In this document: one piece after another, positions 16,952-24,701 of the stretch
How positions within the stretch are numbered: the stretch's first letter is position 1
Layout of the letters: every line of letters starts with the position of its first letter
Assembly (NCBI RefSeq): GCF_000178155.2
Contig: NZ_ADKM02000032.1
Location: forward strand, 1 to 63,601
Length of the DNA: 63,601 nucleotides
Reading direction: 5' to 3'
Source: Hominimerdicola alba 8
GTDB lineage: Bacteria > Bacillota > Clostridia > Oscillospirales > Ruminococcaceae
Position numbers and translations under genes: made by a program
The notes under the pieces: model-generated
Database searches by the model: none
Told to the model about the DNA's origin: nothing
Seen by the model: only the letters and a program-made list of their open reading frames with translations

Positions 16952-17809
16952 ATGAAACTGTATGTTATAGAAGAAAACGGCGCAGAGCGTATCTGCTGTA
17001 TGGACAAAACGGGCATGCTGTGCAGGCTGAAAGATATGGGTGCCGATGTCGGTGACATGAATGAACTTATCGCGAAAATGTCGCCCGAACAGCTTGGCAG
17101 GCTTGAGATACCCGATGATGCTGAGCGTATCCCGCTTGAGAAAGTCAAACTCTGTGCGCCGATACAGCCGAAGCGTGATGTCATCTGTCTTGGTGTAAAT
17201 TACAAGGAACATATCGAGGAAACTACCCATGTTGAGGATTTCCAGCATAAGGAAGCAACTGTGTATTTCTCAAAGCGTGTAAGCCGCGCAAGCGGTTGCG
17301 GCGATGTGATACCGAGTTATCATTTTGTGGACAGCCTTGACTACGAAGCAGAACTCGGCGTGATACTGGGCAAAAGTGTGAAGGATATCAGCAGGGAAGA
17401 TGCGGTGTCTGCTATATTCGGCTATACAGTCATAAACGATGTGAGCGCCAGAAACCTGCAATTCAGACACAAACAGTGGTTTCGCGGTAAAAGCCTTGAT
17501 GGTTACACACCGATAGGTCCCTGCATCGTCACTGCCGATGAGATAGCCGATATACAGTCGCTCAGAATAACCTGCAAGGTCAATGGCGAACTTCGACAGA
17601 ACAGCAATACTTCGCTTATGATACAGCCTGTGCTTGACGCTGTTGCCGAACTTTCGCAGGGCATGACTCTCGAAGCGGGCACTGTCATCTCAACAGGTAC
17701 ACCCGGAGGAGTTGCGCTGGGCATGAAACCGCCTGTCTACCTTAAAAGCGGTGATGTCATCGAGTGTGAGATAGAGGGCATCGGCAGGCTTGTAAACACC
17801 GTGGGCTGA
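16952..17809 (+). CDS. fumarylacetoacetate hydrolase family protein
   Basis: A 285-residue FAH-superfamily enzyme. The N-terminal 75 residues are variable. The core begins IQPKRDVICLGVNYKEHIEE, with the metal-ligand pattern DYEAELGVILGK, then GYTVINDVSARNLQ, GKSLDGYTPIGPCI and STGTPGGVALGMKPP. Members cleave C-C bonds in or hydrate/decarboxylate small diketo acids (for example acylpyruvases); the substrate cannot be read from sequence. It stands alone, with its own consensus promoter and no operon partner. Confidence 0.9.
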   Translation: MKLYVIEENGAERICCMDKTGMLCRLKDMGADVGDMNELIAKMSPEQLGRLEIPDDAERIPLEKVKLCAPIQPKRDVICLGVNYKEHIEETTHVEDFQHKEATVYFSKRVSRASGCGDVIPSYHFVDSLDYEAELGVILGKSVKDISREDAVSAIFGYTVINDVSARNLQFRHKQWFRGKSLDGYTPIGPCIVTADEIADIQSLRITCKVNGELRQNSNTSLMIQPVLDAVAELSQGMTLEAGTVISTGTPGGVALGMKPPVYLKSGDVIECEIEGIGRLVNTVG

Positions 17810-17846
17810 TGCTTTTTGGGCATAGCGCACTATTCATTATTTTTAT

Positions 17847-17875
17847 TGGACATTTGCGGCGCTTTGTGTTATTAT
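17847..17875 (+). promoter_or_regulatory. probable promoter for metallophosphoesterase gene
   Basis: TTGGAC (17847-17852), a 17-bp spacer and TATTAT (17870-17875). The matches are good but not perfect. It would give a leader of about 190 nt that includes the inverted repeat at 17899-17968. Confidence 0.55.
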
Positions 17876-17898
17876 AGTAAACGAAATAAATTTCAGGA

Positions 17899-17968
17899 CA
17901 TTCAGCGCGCACAGCCACACGCATTCGACGCAGTCAATGCTGAGCAGAGCGTCAGTGAGCGCTGAATG
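17899..17968 (+). promoter_or_regulatory. inverted-repeat leader structure
   Basis: CATTCAGCGC (17899-17908) is perfectly complementary to GCGCTGAATG (17959-17968). Inside, GCATT and AATGC can form an inner stem. The region sits between the predicted promoter and the metallophosphoesterase start, so it would be in the 5' leader. No known riboswitch class is recognised. Confidence 0.45.
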
Positions 17969-18069
17969 CAGAAATAAATATATATAATTGATGCGTGAAA
18001 GATGACCGTCTGCTTGGTTATAGTGGCGGAAGTATCGGAGCTGATAAAATGAAAAAGGGGGAGCAGTAT

Positions 18070-19158
18070 ATGTGGCTGATAATTCTGGCGGCAGTCATCG
18101 CGGCGGCGGTGGCGGGCATGGTGTACATGGTCTTCTCGGTGGAGAGATTTGGCGGCATACAGTCTTTGGCGGGGGATAAGAAATGGCTGAGACATCTGCT
18201 GGCGTTTCTGGCGATAGCGGTATGCTTCGGTGTGGTCACGGTGACTATGTCAGCGACAAACGCGGTGGTGGTGTTTTTGCATGAAGTCTTGTTCTTCCTG
18301 TTTTTCGGCGGGGTGATGAAGATAGTCACACGCATAAGCGGCAAGGAATACGCTGTTTACTGGCAGGGCTGGCTGGCACTGGTCACATCGGTGATATATC
18401 TGGCGGTGGGCTGGTATCTGCTTCACAACGTATGGCGAACCGACTACAGCCTTAAGACTGAAAAGCCTGTTTCGCTGAAAGTCGCCATGTTTGCAGACAG
18501 CCATCTCGGCACGACCTTTGACGGCGAGGGCTTTGCCGAACAGATGAAGAATATCGAGGCACAGCACCCCGATATCGTTCTTCTGCCGGGTGATTTTGTA
18601 GATGACTCCACCAAAAAGGCAGATATGCTTCGCGCCTGCGAAGCTATGGGCAAGATGAACGTCAAATACGGCGTGTGGTACTCCTACGGCAACCACGATG
18701 AGGGCTACTTCAACAGCCGCGATTTCACAGCCGCCGAACTTGAACAGGCACTTCGCGACAACGGCATACACATTCTCGCAGATGAATACGAACTGGTGGA
18801 CGACAGCTTCTATGTGGCAGGCAGAAAGGACTACTCGCTGGGCGAGCGCAAGGATATGGGCGAGTTGCTGGAGGGCATCGACACAAGCAAGTACATAATA
18901 GTCCTTGACCACGAACCAAACGACTACGACAACGAAGCGGCATCTACGGCTGACTTGGTGGTATCGGGTCACACACACGGCGGTCAGCTGATACCCATAA
19001 CCTACGTGGGCGAATGGTTCGGCATAAACGACCGCACCTACGGCTACGAAAAGCGAAACGGCACAGATTTCATCGTGACATCGGGCATTTCCGACTGGGA
19101 GATACAGTTCAAGACAGGCACGAAGTCTGAGTATGTCATGATAGATGTGGGCAAATGA
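18070..19158 (+). CDS. membrane-anchored metallophosphoesterase
   Basis: About 362 residues. Four hydrophobic segments fill the first 120 residues or so. The calcineurin-like phosphoesterase domain follows with all metal motifs: FADSHLG, GDFVDDS, YGNHDEG and SGHTHGGQLIP. The layout resembles YkuE/YaeI-type enzymes that act on lipids or nucleotides at the membrane; the substrate is unknown. ATG 18070 was chosen because GGGGGAG lies 6 nt upstream; in-frame starts at 17995 (GTG) and 18049 (ATG) are alternatives. The active site is probably on the cytoplasmic side or outside, depending on the unverified topology. Confidence 0.85.
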   Translation: MWLIILAAVIAAAVAGMVYMVFSVERFGGIQSLAGDKKWLRHLLAFLAIAVCFGVVTVTMSATNAVVVFLHEVLFFLFFGGVMKIVTRISGKEYAVYWQGWLALVTSVIYLAVGWYLLHNVWRTDYSLKTEKPVSLKVAMFADSHLGTTFDGEGFAEQMKNIEAQHPDIVLLPGDFVDDSTKKADMLRACEAMGKMNVKYGVWYSYGNHDEGYFNSRDFTAAELEQALRDNGIHILADEYELVDDSFYVAGRKDYSLGERKDMGELLEGIDTSKYIIVLDHEPNDYDNEAASTADLVVSGHTHGGQLIPITYVGEWFGINDRTYGYEKRNGTDFIVTSGISDWEIQFKTGTKSEYVMIDVGK

Positions 19159-19166
19159 ACATAATA

Positions 19167-19195
19167 AAGGCAGGGCATACACCCTGCCTTTTTCT
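19167..19195. terminator. convergent terminator
   Basis: AAGGCAGGG pairs with CCCTGCCTT over a 6-nt loop, followed by TTTCTT on the plus strand. It lies between the convergent metallophosphoesterase gene and the XRE regulator gene and can serve both. Confidence 0.8.
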
Positions 19196-19959
19196 TATCT
19201 CTTTTTGTATATTACCAGTTCGGGGGCTTCAAGGTCTTTGCCGTAGGTGCATACCAGTATGAACTCCATGTTCGCCGCCACGCCGAAATATCTGTCGCCG
19301 CCAAATTCGCATTCAAGCTGTGTGCCGAGATATGTAGCGCTGTCATCAAGAAATTTTACCGTTCCGCCGTTTGGCAGGGGATATTCGAGGTTTATATAAC
19401 TGCCGAGCAGCGCTGTCAGCTTATCGACTTTCGGCATGCCCTCGATGCCCAGTTCATTTATCTCTTCTGCCAGCTTTTGCTTGAATTTCTCGAACTCGCC
19501 GTTATCGGAGAGTTCTTCGTATCTCTTCCAGTAGTCCAGCTTCGGCAGGGCGCTTTTCAGATATGTCCTTACCTCTTCTTCGGAATGTTCGGCGCTGACC
19601 ATGTTTTTTACGCATACCTCGATGAGGTCTTCCATGTTGCTGTACATGAACCTGCCGTCAGCATAGCACCATTTGCAGTAGTCGTCATTGGCAGAACCGT
19701 CAGTTTCGCGGCTGACCATGCTGTCATCCAGCGGCATTCCGCAGCACTGGCAGATAAGCTGGCGCGGTGAACCTAAAATTGTGTTTATCGAAACATCAAA
19801 CAGCGCTGACAACAGTTTGAGTGTGTCGGTGCTTGGCACAGTTTCGCCTTTCTCCCACCTTGAAACAGCCTGCCTTGTGACATATACCTTGTTTGCAAGG
19901 TCTTCCTGCGAAAGTCCTGCTTTTGTACGAAGTTCGCGTATCATTTCTTGGGTCTGCAT
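19195..19959 (-). CDS. XRE regulator with zinc-ribbon domain
   Basis: A 254-residue protein. Residues 1-60 are a Cro/CI-type helix-turn-helix (LRTKAGLSQEDLANKVYVTR, then QAVSRWEKGETVPSTDTL). Residues 68-108 form a putative zinc ribbon, with CQCCGMPLDDSM and CKWCYADG supplying four or more Cys. The C-terminal 140 residues have no motif I recognise. Related proteins are annotated as HTH plus putative zinc-ribbon proteins. It may sense metal or redox state through the Cys cluster (inference). It has its own promoter and is adjacent to a second XRE-Cys fusion in the same orientation. Confidence 0.85.
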   Translation of the reverse strand: MQTQEMIRELRTKAGLSQEDLANKVYVTRQAVSRWEKGETVPSTDTLKLLSALFDVSINTILGSPRQLICQCCGMPLDDSMVSRETDGSANDDYCKWCYADGRFMYSNMEDLIEVCVKNMVSAEHSEEEVRTYLKSALPKLDYWKRYEELSDNGEFEKFKQKLAEEINELGIEGMPKVDKLTALLGSYINLEYPLPNGGTVKFLDDSATYLGTQLECEFGGDRYFGVAANMEFILVCTYGKDLEAPELVIYKKR

Positions 19960-20022
19960 CTGTCATCTCTCCTTTTCGTTATAAACGCCGCGCGGTATCA
20001 CGCGCATGTCTTTCATACCAAA

Positions 20023-20051
20023 AGTATAGCATACAGCGGGCAGACCGTCAA
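20023..20051 (-). promoter_or_regulatory. promoter for XRE zinc-ribbon gene
   Basis: On the minus strand: TTGACG, a 17-bp spacer and TATACT (complement of 20023-20028). The start codon is about 65 nt downstream. The leader has an imperfect GCGCGT...GCGCGG dyad that could be an autoregulatory operator. Confidence 0.75.
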
Positions 20052-20069
20052 GCAACCTGCTGTTGCCTG

Positions 20070-20669
20070 TCATCTGCGGGCGGGGCGGATATCCTGATAA
20101 AGCAGACCGCATTCGGTGCAGTACCACACCAGTCTGCCGCTTCGGTACATCGGAATGTGGATATCTATGCCCCATTCGGGGTACTGCCTGAACATCATCA
20201 TGGTGCTGTCATTTAAATATGATACGAAAGATATATGGTGTTCCTTTGTCATCTCGTGGTCGGAAGTTATGTACCATTCGCCGCCCGCGTCAGTGACTTT
20301 CAGCTGTTCGCCCTCGCCTGCCTTTTTCGGTGTCATGGGCGACAGCCTGCTGCCGCAGCAGGTGACAGATGCTTCTGCCGATGCAGTTATGATATTGCCG
20401 CACTGCTTGCAGATGTAAGATCTCAGTTTTTTCATATCGCCGTTCTCCTTATCATTTTTGTCAGCCCTGCCGTTCAGCAGGACTTGTATATCTGTGTCAA
20501 ATATCTCTGCCAGCGCCGAGAGCAGAGAGATATCGGGACAGCCGCCCCCGCACTCCCACTTTGACACCGCCTTGTCGCTGACATTTATCATATCAGCCAG
20601 CTGTTTCTGTGTCAGACCTTTTCCGACGCGCAGTTTTCGTATAAGTGCGCCTGTTTTTACCTGATCCAT
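20070..20669 (-). CDS. XRE regulator fused to a desulfoferrodoxin-like domain
   Basis: A 199-residue protein. Residues 8-65 form an XRE helix-turn-helix (GKGLTQKQLADMINVSDKAV). Residues 84-112 match a desulforedoxin knuckle: C87-x2-C90-G then C104-C105-G. Residues 120-192 resemble superoxide reductase: HEMTKEHHI (138-146) corresponds to the HPMxxEHYI iron-ligand motif and YCTECGLLY (183-191) to YCxxHGLW. Compared with active enzymes, the EKHVP histidine seems replaced and the last His is Cys187, so catalysis is doubtful. A redox- or iron-responsive repressor is the simplest reading (inference). Confidence 0.8.
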   Translation of the reverse strand: MDQVKTGALIRKLRVGKGLTQKQLADMINVSDKAVSKWECGGGCPDISLLSALAEIFDTDIQVLLNGRADKNDKENGDMKKLRSYICKQCGNIITASAEASVTCCGSRLSPMTPKKAGEGEQLKVTDAGGEWYITSDHEMTKEHHISFVSYLNDSTMMMFRQYPEWGIDIHIPMYRSGRLVWYCTECGLLYQDIRPARR

Positions 20670-20731
20670 ATTATCACCTCTCTGTGAACCATACTAAACG
20701 CATTGCCGCAGCAGATCTGTTCTTCTGCGTT

Positions 20732-20821
20732 TATAGCAATACGCCTTAAAATTCAGACAAAATCCATAGATCCGAGCTTTTGCGACCGGATCTTGTGAAT
20801 TTAAACAGTTGGATCGCTATA
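20732..20821 (-). repeat. family 2 hairpin repeat, copy a (divergent)
   Basis: About 90 bp, bounded by TATAGCAATACGCC and GGATCGCTATA. It is a reverse-oriented, diverged copy of the 103-bp elements at 24576 and 61458. The inner part can fold on itself (AAAATCCATAGATCC...GGATCTTGTGAATTT). It sits upstream of the XRE-desulfoferrodoxin gene. The remainder of 20670-20948 holds no gene. Confidence 0.75.
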
Positions 20822-20911
20822 GTATATTATAACCGAGATGCGACTGCAAGTCAATCTACTCTCGGTAGATATATAGTAAACGGTATAAATATCATGGCAT
20901 CAAGCGCTCAC

Positions 20912-20944
20912 AAAAAAAGACCTGTCCGTTGAAGACAGGTCTTT
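20912..20944 (-). terminator. terminator of alpha/beta hydrolase gene
   Basis: AAAGACCTGTC and GACAGGTCTTT form an 11-bp perfect stem over a 7-nt loop. Read on the minus strand it is followed by a run of T residues, just after the hydrolase stop codon. Confidence 0.85.
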
Positions 20945-20948
20945 CCGA

Positions 20949-21548
20949 TCACAGCATTGCTTTTATCGAATTTTTGAGAAAATCCATCTGTTCATCGGTG
21001 TGGAACCAGTGTTCGCCGCCTGTCATCACTGTCAGTGAAGCGCCCAGCTTTTCTGCAAGATCTTTCATCACAGGCAGGGGCGTGAGGATATCCTCATCAC
21101 CGCATATGATATCGATAGGAAAAGCCCGAACGATGGGGTGTTCGCGTACATAGCAGAGGTATCTCCATGACAGCACTTCGCCGTTTTGCAGAGGTATCTC
21201 GCCTTTCCGACACAGTTCTTCCTCGCTGACATTCGCCGCCGCCATCATGCCGAGTATCAGCCTTTCCATATCAGCAACAGGGGATATGAAAAACGCCCTG
21301 TCTATATGTTTGTTTTTCAGCGCGTGCATGGCAAAGAATGCCCCGATGCTGTTGGCGATAAGTATGACTTCACTGCTGTCGCCGCAAAGACTCTCAAACA
21401 GCGCGGGAAATTCTTCTTCCGCTGACATCGGGTCGCCGCTTGTGTACTCCATGCCGACCACATCGTACCCCGCGAATATATCCCTGTAGAACTCCGCTTC
21501 ATCGGCACTGCCGCCCATGCCGTGAATGTATATTGCTTTTTTTGACAT
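20949..21548 (-). CDS. alpha/beta hydrolase
   Basis: A 199-residue small serine hydrolase. It begins with the strand-loop KKAIYIHGMGGSADEAEF (HG oxyanion region). The nucleophile elbow is LIANSIGAFF (Ser in a relaxed AxSxG motif), with an acidic residue in ICGDEDILTPL and a catalytic His in TGGEHWFH. The substrate is unknown; the size is similar to RBBP9/YdeN-like or small carboxylesterase proteins. It is a single-gene unit with its own promoter and terminator, divergent from the nucleotidyltransferase gene. Confidence 0.85.
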   Translation of the reverse strand: MSKKAIYIHGMGGSADEAEFYRDIFAGYDVVGMEYTSGDPMSAEEEFPALFESLCGDSSEVILIANSIGAFFAMHALKNKHIDRAFFISPVADMERLILGMMAAANVSEEELCRKGEIPLQNGEVLSWRYLCYVREHPIVRAFPIDIICGDEDILTPLPVMKDLAEKLGASLTVMTGGEHWFHTDEQMDFLKNSIKAML

Positions 21549-21568
21549 TTTATCACCTCACTATAAAC

Positions 21569-21598
21569 ATTGTACATTAATAAGCCATTGTTTGTCAA
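21569..21598 (-). promoter_or_regulatory. promoter for alpha/beta hydrolase
   Basis: On the minus strand: TTGACA (complement of 21593-21598), an 18-bp spacer and TACAAT (complement of 21569-21574), about 20 bp upstream of the start codon. It is divergent from the plus-strand promoter at 21603. Confidence 0.75.
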
Positions 21599-21602
21599 GT
21601 TG

Positions 21603-21631
21603 TTGACATATCTTTTCTGCCGCGTTATAAT
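21603..21631 (+). promoter_or_regulatory. promoter for ANT(6)-like gene, now far upstream
   Basis: TTGACA (21603-21608), a 17-bp spacer and TATAAT (21626-21631): full consensus. The next start codon is 300 bp away, because the nested repeat block (21637-21907) lies between them. Confidence 0.85.
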
Positions 21632-21636
21632 ATACC

Positions 21637-21907
21637 TATAGCAATCCAACTTTTTAAATTATGACTATCCCTTTAGCACACCAACTAAAAATGCGGTAAA
21701 CAAAAGGATAATTGAGCGTTGTATATTTTCCCCCCGCCTGCGGCGGGGGGAAAATATACGCCAAGAACCTTAAGTTCTGTATAGCCGCTTTTTTGTGGTG
21801 TGTCAGCGGGATAACCACATTTTAAATTCACAAAATCCGGTCGCAAAAGCTGGGATCTATGGGTTTTGTGACCGGATTTTGTCTGAATTTTAAGGCGGAT
21901 CGCTATA
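21637..21907 (+). repeat. family 2 hairpin repeat, copy b, interrupted by family 1 element
   Basis: It begins TATAGCAATCCAACT and ends GGCGGATCGCTATA, as in the intact 103-bp copies. It is split by a 159-bp family 1 element plus a 9-bp duplication. Removing 21661-21828 restores a continuous family 2 sequence. Confidence 0.9.
21661..21819 (-). mobile_element. family 1 miniature element, copy B, nested in a family 2 repeat
   Basis: A 159-bp element in reverse orientation, from ATGACTATCCC to GGGATAACCACA. It is flanked by the perfect 9-bp duplication TTTTAAATT (21652-21660 and 21820-21828). Because the host family 2 sequence is known from other copies, the insertion boundaries and the duplication are unambiguous. 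It carries the same GC-rich hairpin (CCCCCCGCC...GGCGGGGGG) as copy A. Confidence 0.92.
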
Positions 21908-21931
21908 TATCAAAAAAGGAGTGACCCCAAA

Positions 21932-22759
21932 ATGCCCGACCGCTATGCCGATATAAAGAACAAACTCTGTGAACTTGCCGAAAAAGATGAAGATATCCGC
22001 GCTGTGATAGCTATAGGTTCTTACACGCGCAAAGACAGCCCCGCCGATCAGTTTTCAGACCTTGACCTTATCATTGTGACAACTGTTCCCGAAAGCTGGT
22101 ATTCGGGAGAATATCCCGCTAAGCTGGGGGAAGTCGGCATATCTTTCATTGAACCCACACTGGGCGGAGGTGCAGAGCGCAGGTGCATCTACGGGGCTGA
22201 CCGCGATGTGGATATGATCATTTTTACTCCCGAACAGTTTGGCAAAGCCCTTACTGACGGTGTAGCCGAATGGGTCATGGATCGCGGGTATGAACTTCTG
22301 TGCGACAAGGAAGACTACACCATATGGATACCTCGCTATGTTTCAACGAAAGTCAGCCGCGAGGTAATGTCGGCTGATGAGTTTGTGAACCTGGTCAATG
22401 ATTTCTACTTCCACAACATATGGGCATACAAAAAACTGAAACGCGGCGAGATGTGGTCGGCAGTGATGTGCATAAACGGTTATCTCAAAGAGCGTCTGCT
22501 GAAGATCATCGAGCAGTACCACATGTGCATATATAACTGCGATGTCTGGCATGACGGCAGGTTTCTTGACCGCTGGGCTGACCCATACGTGGTCGAAGAT
22601 CTGGAAGAATGCTTTGCCCGCTATTATTACCCCGACTGTGTGAGTGCATTGGAAGCCACCCACCTCCTCTTCGCAAGGCTAGCCCGCGAACTTGCCGAAA
22701 AGCTGGGCTATCCCTACCCGAAAGGCGCTGAAAAATGCGCGGCAGGATATATATTTTAA
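21932..22759 (+). CDS. ANT(6)-like aminoglycoside nucleotidyltransferase
   Basis: A 275-residue protein of the streptomycin 6-adenylyltransferase (AadE/ANT(6)) type. The nucleotidyltransferase core is clear: AVIAIGSYTRKDSPADQFSD, then LDLIIV (GS...DxD metal site), with a third acidic segment near DRDVDMIIF. The C-terminal half is the helical substrate-binding domain (FYFHNIWAYKKLKRGEMWSA). ANT(6) enzymes adenylylate streptomycin; whether this chromosomal homologue confers resistance is unknown. AAAAGGAGTG precedes the start. The promoter lies upstream of a nested repeat block. Confidence 0.88.
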   Translation: MPDRYADIKNKLCELAEKDEDIRAVIAIGSYTRKDSPADQFSDLDLIIVTTVPESWYSGEYPAKLGEVGISFIEPTLGGGAERRCIYGADRDVDMIIFTPEQFGKALTDGVAEWVMDRGYELLCDKEDYTIWIPRYVSTKVSREVMSADEFVNLVNDFYFHNIWAYKKLKRGEMWSAVMCINGYLKERLLKIIEQYHMCIYNCDVWHDGRFLDRWADPYVVEDLEECFARYYYPDCVSALEATHLLFARLARELAEKLGYPYPKGAEKCAAGYIF

Positions 22760-22769
22760 ACAGACAGCG

Positions 22770-22802
22770 AAAGCGGCAGACTGCGAAAGTCTGCCGCTTT
22801 TT
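22770..22802 (+). terminator. terminator of ANT(6)-like gene
   Basis: AAAGCGGCAGAC pairs with GTCTGCCGCTTT (12 bp perfect) over a 7-nt loop, followed by TT. The A tract on the left arm means it can also act on the convergent sigma-factor gene. Confidence 0.85.
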
Positions 22803-22822
22803 ATACCGTCCGTATGACCGAA

Positions 22823-24445
22823 CTATTTTACAAGAAACAGCACCGAGAACACGCTATTTTTCTGTATATCTGTCAGCGGTGCCAGCTGACCCTGTTCAAG
22901 CAGTTTTTCGATGATGCGTGGAAGCATCATCATAGCGCCAAGAACGTTAGTGTACCACTCATTAAGCAGAGGGTGCATGTGCTTAGGGTGATTTTTCAGG
23001 TTGTATTCCCTGAATATGCGGTCAGTTTCGGTACAAAGTTCCCTTATCTCTTCGGGGACGGTCAGCTTGTCATCAAGATAGTTGCACACTATGTTCTCCA
23101 TGTCGCAGGCATCTGCCCTTACTATCACAGGCTGAACTCTGTCCTCGTAAATATAGCCTTTATCTGTAAGACGCTTGTATTCTTCGGGCGAAAGACTGTC
23201 CTTGCCGATGTTTACGAACTTTGTCAGGCTGTCCCAGTCGGTGTCAAGATTATCGCGCCATCTGCCTTTTCTGTCAGCATAGCGGCAGTCCACCGAAAGG
23301 CTGACACAGTCGGTCTTGGGGTCGCCGTTCAAGTTGTCGCGTGTCATGTCGCCGCAGCTCCAGTTTTTATCTTCGGCAGGCTTGAAACTGCGGTCGGTCA
23401 GCGAAGCATAAGACACGAAACAGCCGCCGTCGGGTCTTTCCACTGCATATTTGTAAACATTGCCGCTGTTTATCCTCAGCTTTGTTATGGCGAGCATTAC
23501 AAGGCTGTATTTCAGAAAATTCACATCGTTGCCGTCACAGGTCATGCCCCAGTGGTCGGGTGAAGCATCGAAGTCTGCAAATATCTTGCGTATGTATTTA
23601 TCTGCCAGCAATGCCGCCGCATCGTCAAGCAGTTTGTCGCGTTCTTCGTCGCCCGCTGATGACTGCCGCAGGTCTTCAAGGATCATGTTGGTGCGGTACT
23701 TCGGGTCATTTGAGTTATCCAGCTTATCGATGAAACCGAAATTCACCAGTGACAAAAGCTGGTCGCCCACATAGACCGTTGGTACGCCCACTGCGCGGGA
23801 TATCTCTTCAAGTGTTTTTGGCTCGTTGTAGCAAGCCCAGGCTATGTTCATTTTCAGTGCCGAATCGAAAATATCTGCTGTGTCGCCCTTACTGCCCGTA
23901 TAGCCGCTGTGCCCCATATCGGTAAAATATATCGGGTTAATGTCTAAATTTTTCTCAATGTTCATTTTAATGCCCTCTTTCAGTTTTACTCTGGCATCAG
24001 ACAAATGCCATTTTACAGTACCCGCTGATATTCCCAGACGCTTTGCGATATCGGCAACGGTGAGTTTGTCATAATAGTGCATATAAATGACAGTTCTCTG
24101 CCGCTGTGAAAGATAGCCTATCTCACGCCTTAAAAGCTGCTGCATCGCAAGTTCTTCCTCACTGTTGTCTTCGGGGACGGCTATCTCCATATTTGAAATA
24201 TCTTCAAACTGCCTGCCCGTTTCCAGCTTATGCACGAATCTTGCCCAGACATTTCGGGCTATCCTGTATACATAGCCATCAAGGTTGACGATATTCTCGT
24301 GTTTCAGAAAAGACCTGTACACCTCAAAAAGTATATCAGATGCAAGTTCCTGCGCCATGTCTATGTTCCTGACTTTTTCAAGTGCAAAGCCGAATATCCT
24401 GTCGCGGTACTCGAATATTTTGTTGTCTGCTGTTTTCTTATCCAT
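22823..24445 (-). CDS. ECF-like sigma factor with very long C-terminal domain
   Basis: 540 residues. Residues 10-80 are sigma region 2 (MAQELASDILFEVYRSF; LDGYVYRIARNVWARFVHK). Residues 105-160 are region 4 with a helix-turn-helix (LSQRQRTVIYMHYYDKLTVA, then DIAKRLGISAGTVKWHL). The remaining 380 or so residues are soluble. They begin with a winged-helix-like stretch (ISRAVGVPTVYVGDQLLSLV) and end in a helical part of unknown function. ECF factors are normally about 180 residues, so this is a one-protein sigma plus putative sensor, as in some SnoaL- or TPR-fused ECF groups, but I do not recognise this C-terminal domain. GGAGGG lies 8 nt before the start. Confidence 0.8.
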   Translation of the reverse strand: MDKKTADNKIFEYRDRIFGFALEKVRNIDMAQELASDILFEVYRSFLKHENIVNLDGYVYRIARNVWARFVHKLETGRQFEDISNMEIAVPEDNSEEELAMQQLLRREIGYLSQRQRTVIYMHYYDKLTVADIAKRLGISAGTVKWHLSDARVKLKEGIKMNIEKNLDINPIYFTDMGHSGYTGSKGDTADIFDSALKMNIAWACYNEPKTLEEISRAVGVPTVYVGDQLLSLVNFGFIDKLDNSNDPKYRTNMILEDLRQSSAGDEERDKLLDDAAALLADKYIRKIFADFDASPDHWGMTCDGNDVNFLKYSLVMLAITKLRINSGNVYKYAVERPDGGCFVSYASLTDRSFKPAEDKNWSCGDMTRDNLNGDPKTDCVSLSVDCRYADRKGRWRDNLDTDWDSLTKFVNIGKDSLSPEEYKRLTDKGYIYEDRVQPVIVRADACDMENIVCNYLDDKLTVPEEIRELCTETDRIFREYNLKNHPKHMHPLLNEWYTNVLGAMMMLPRIIEKLLEQGQLAPLTDIQKNSVFSVLFLVK

Positions 24446-24525
24446 AATGAAAGCCCTCCGGAAGCGTTTTCATATATATAGTGGCTGAAAAAGGTAAAAG
24501 GTTGGGCAGGTGTGTAAAATTTTTT

Positions 24526-24701
24526 TACATGGTTATCCCGCTGACACACCACAAAAACATTGGTCCTACGGGATCTATAGCAATCCAACTTTTTAAATTC
24601 ACAAAATCCAGTCGCAAAAGCTGGGATTTATGGGTTTTGTGACTGGATTTTGTCTGAATTTTAAGGCGGATTGCTATAAGGTGGTCAGCGTGATGAGCAC
24701 T
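24526..24701 (+). mobile_element. family 1 miniature element, copy C, degenerate and interrupted
   Basis: The left end reads ATGGTTATCCCGCTGACAC and the right end is a decayed inverse (GGTGGTCAGCGTGATGAGCA). Both sides carry the same 9-bp AAATTTTTT (24517-24525 and 24702-24710). A complete family 2 repeat (24576-24678) sits inside it. The AT-rich duplication is low complexity, so it is less certain than in copies A and B. Confidence 0.65.
24576..24678 (+). repeat. family 2 hairpin repeat, copy c (intact, 103 bp)
   Basis: Perfect 11-bp terminal inverted repeats: TATAGCAATCC and GGATTGCTATA. Inside, ACAAAATCCAGTC (around 24601) is perfectly complementary to GACTGGATTTTGT (around 24641), so nearly the whole unit folds as one hairpin. 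It lies inside family 1 copy C. The remainder of 24446-24747 contains no gene. Confidence 0.88.
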
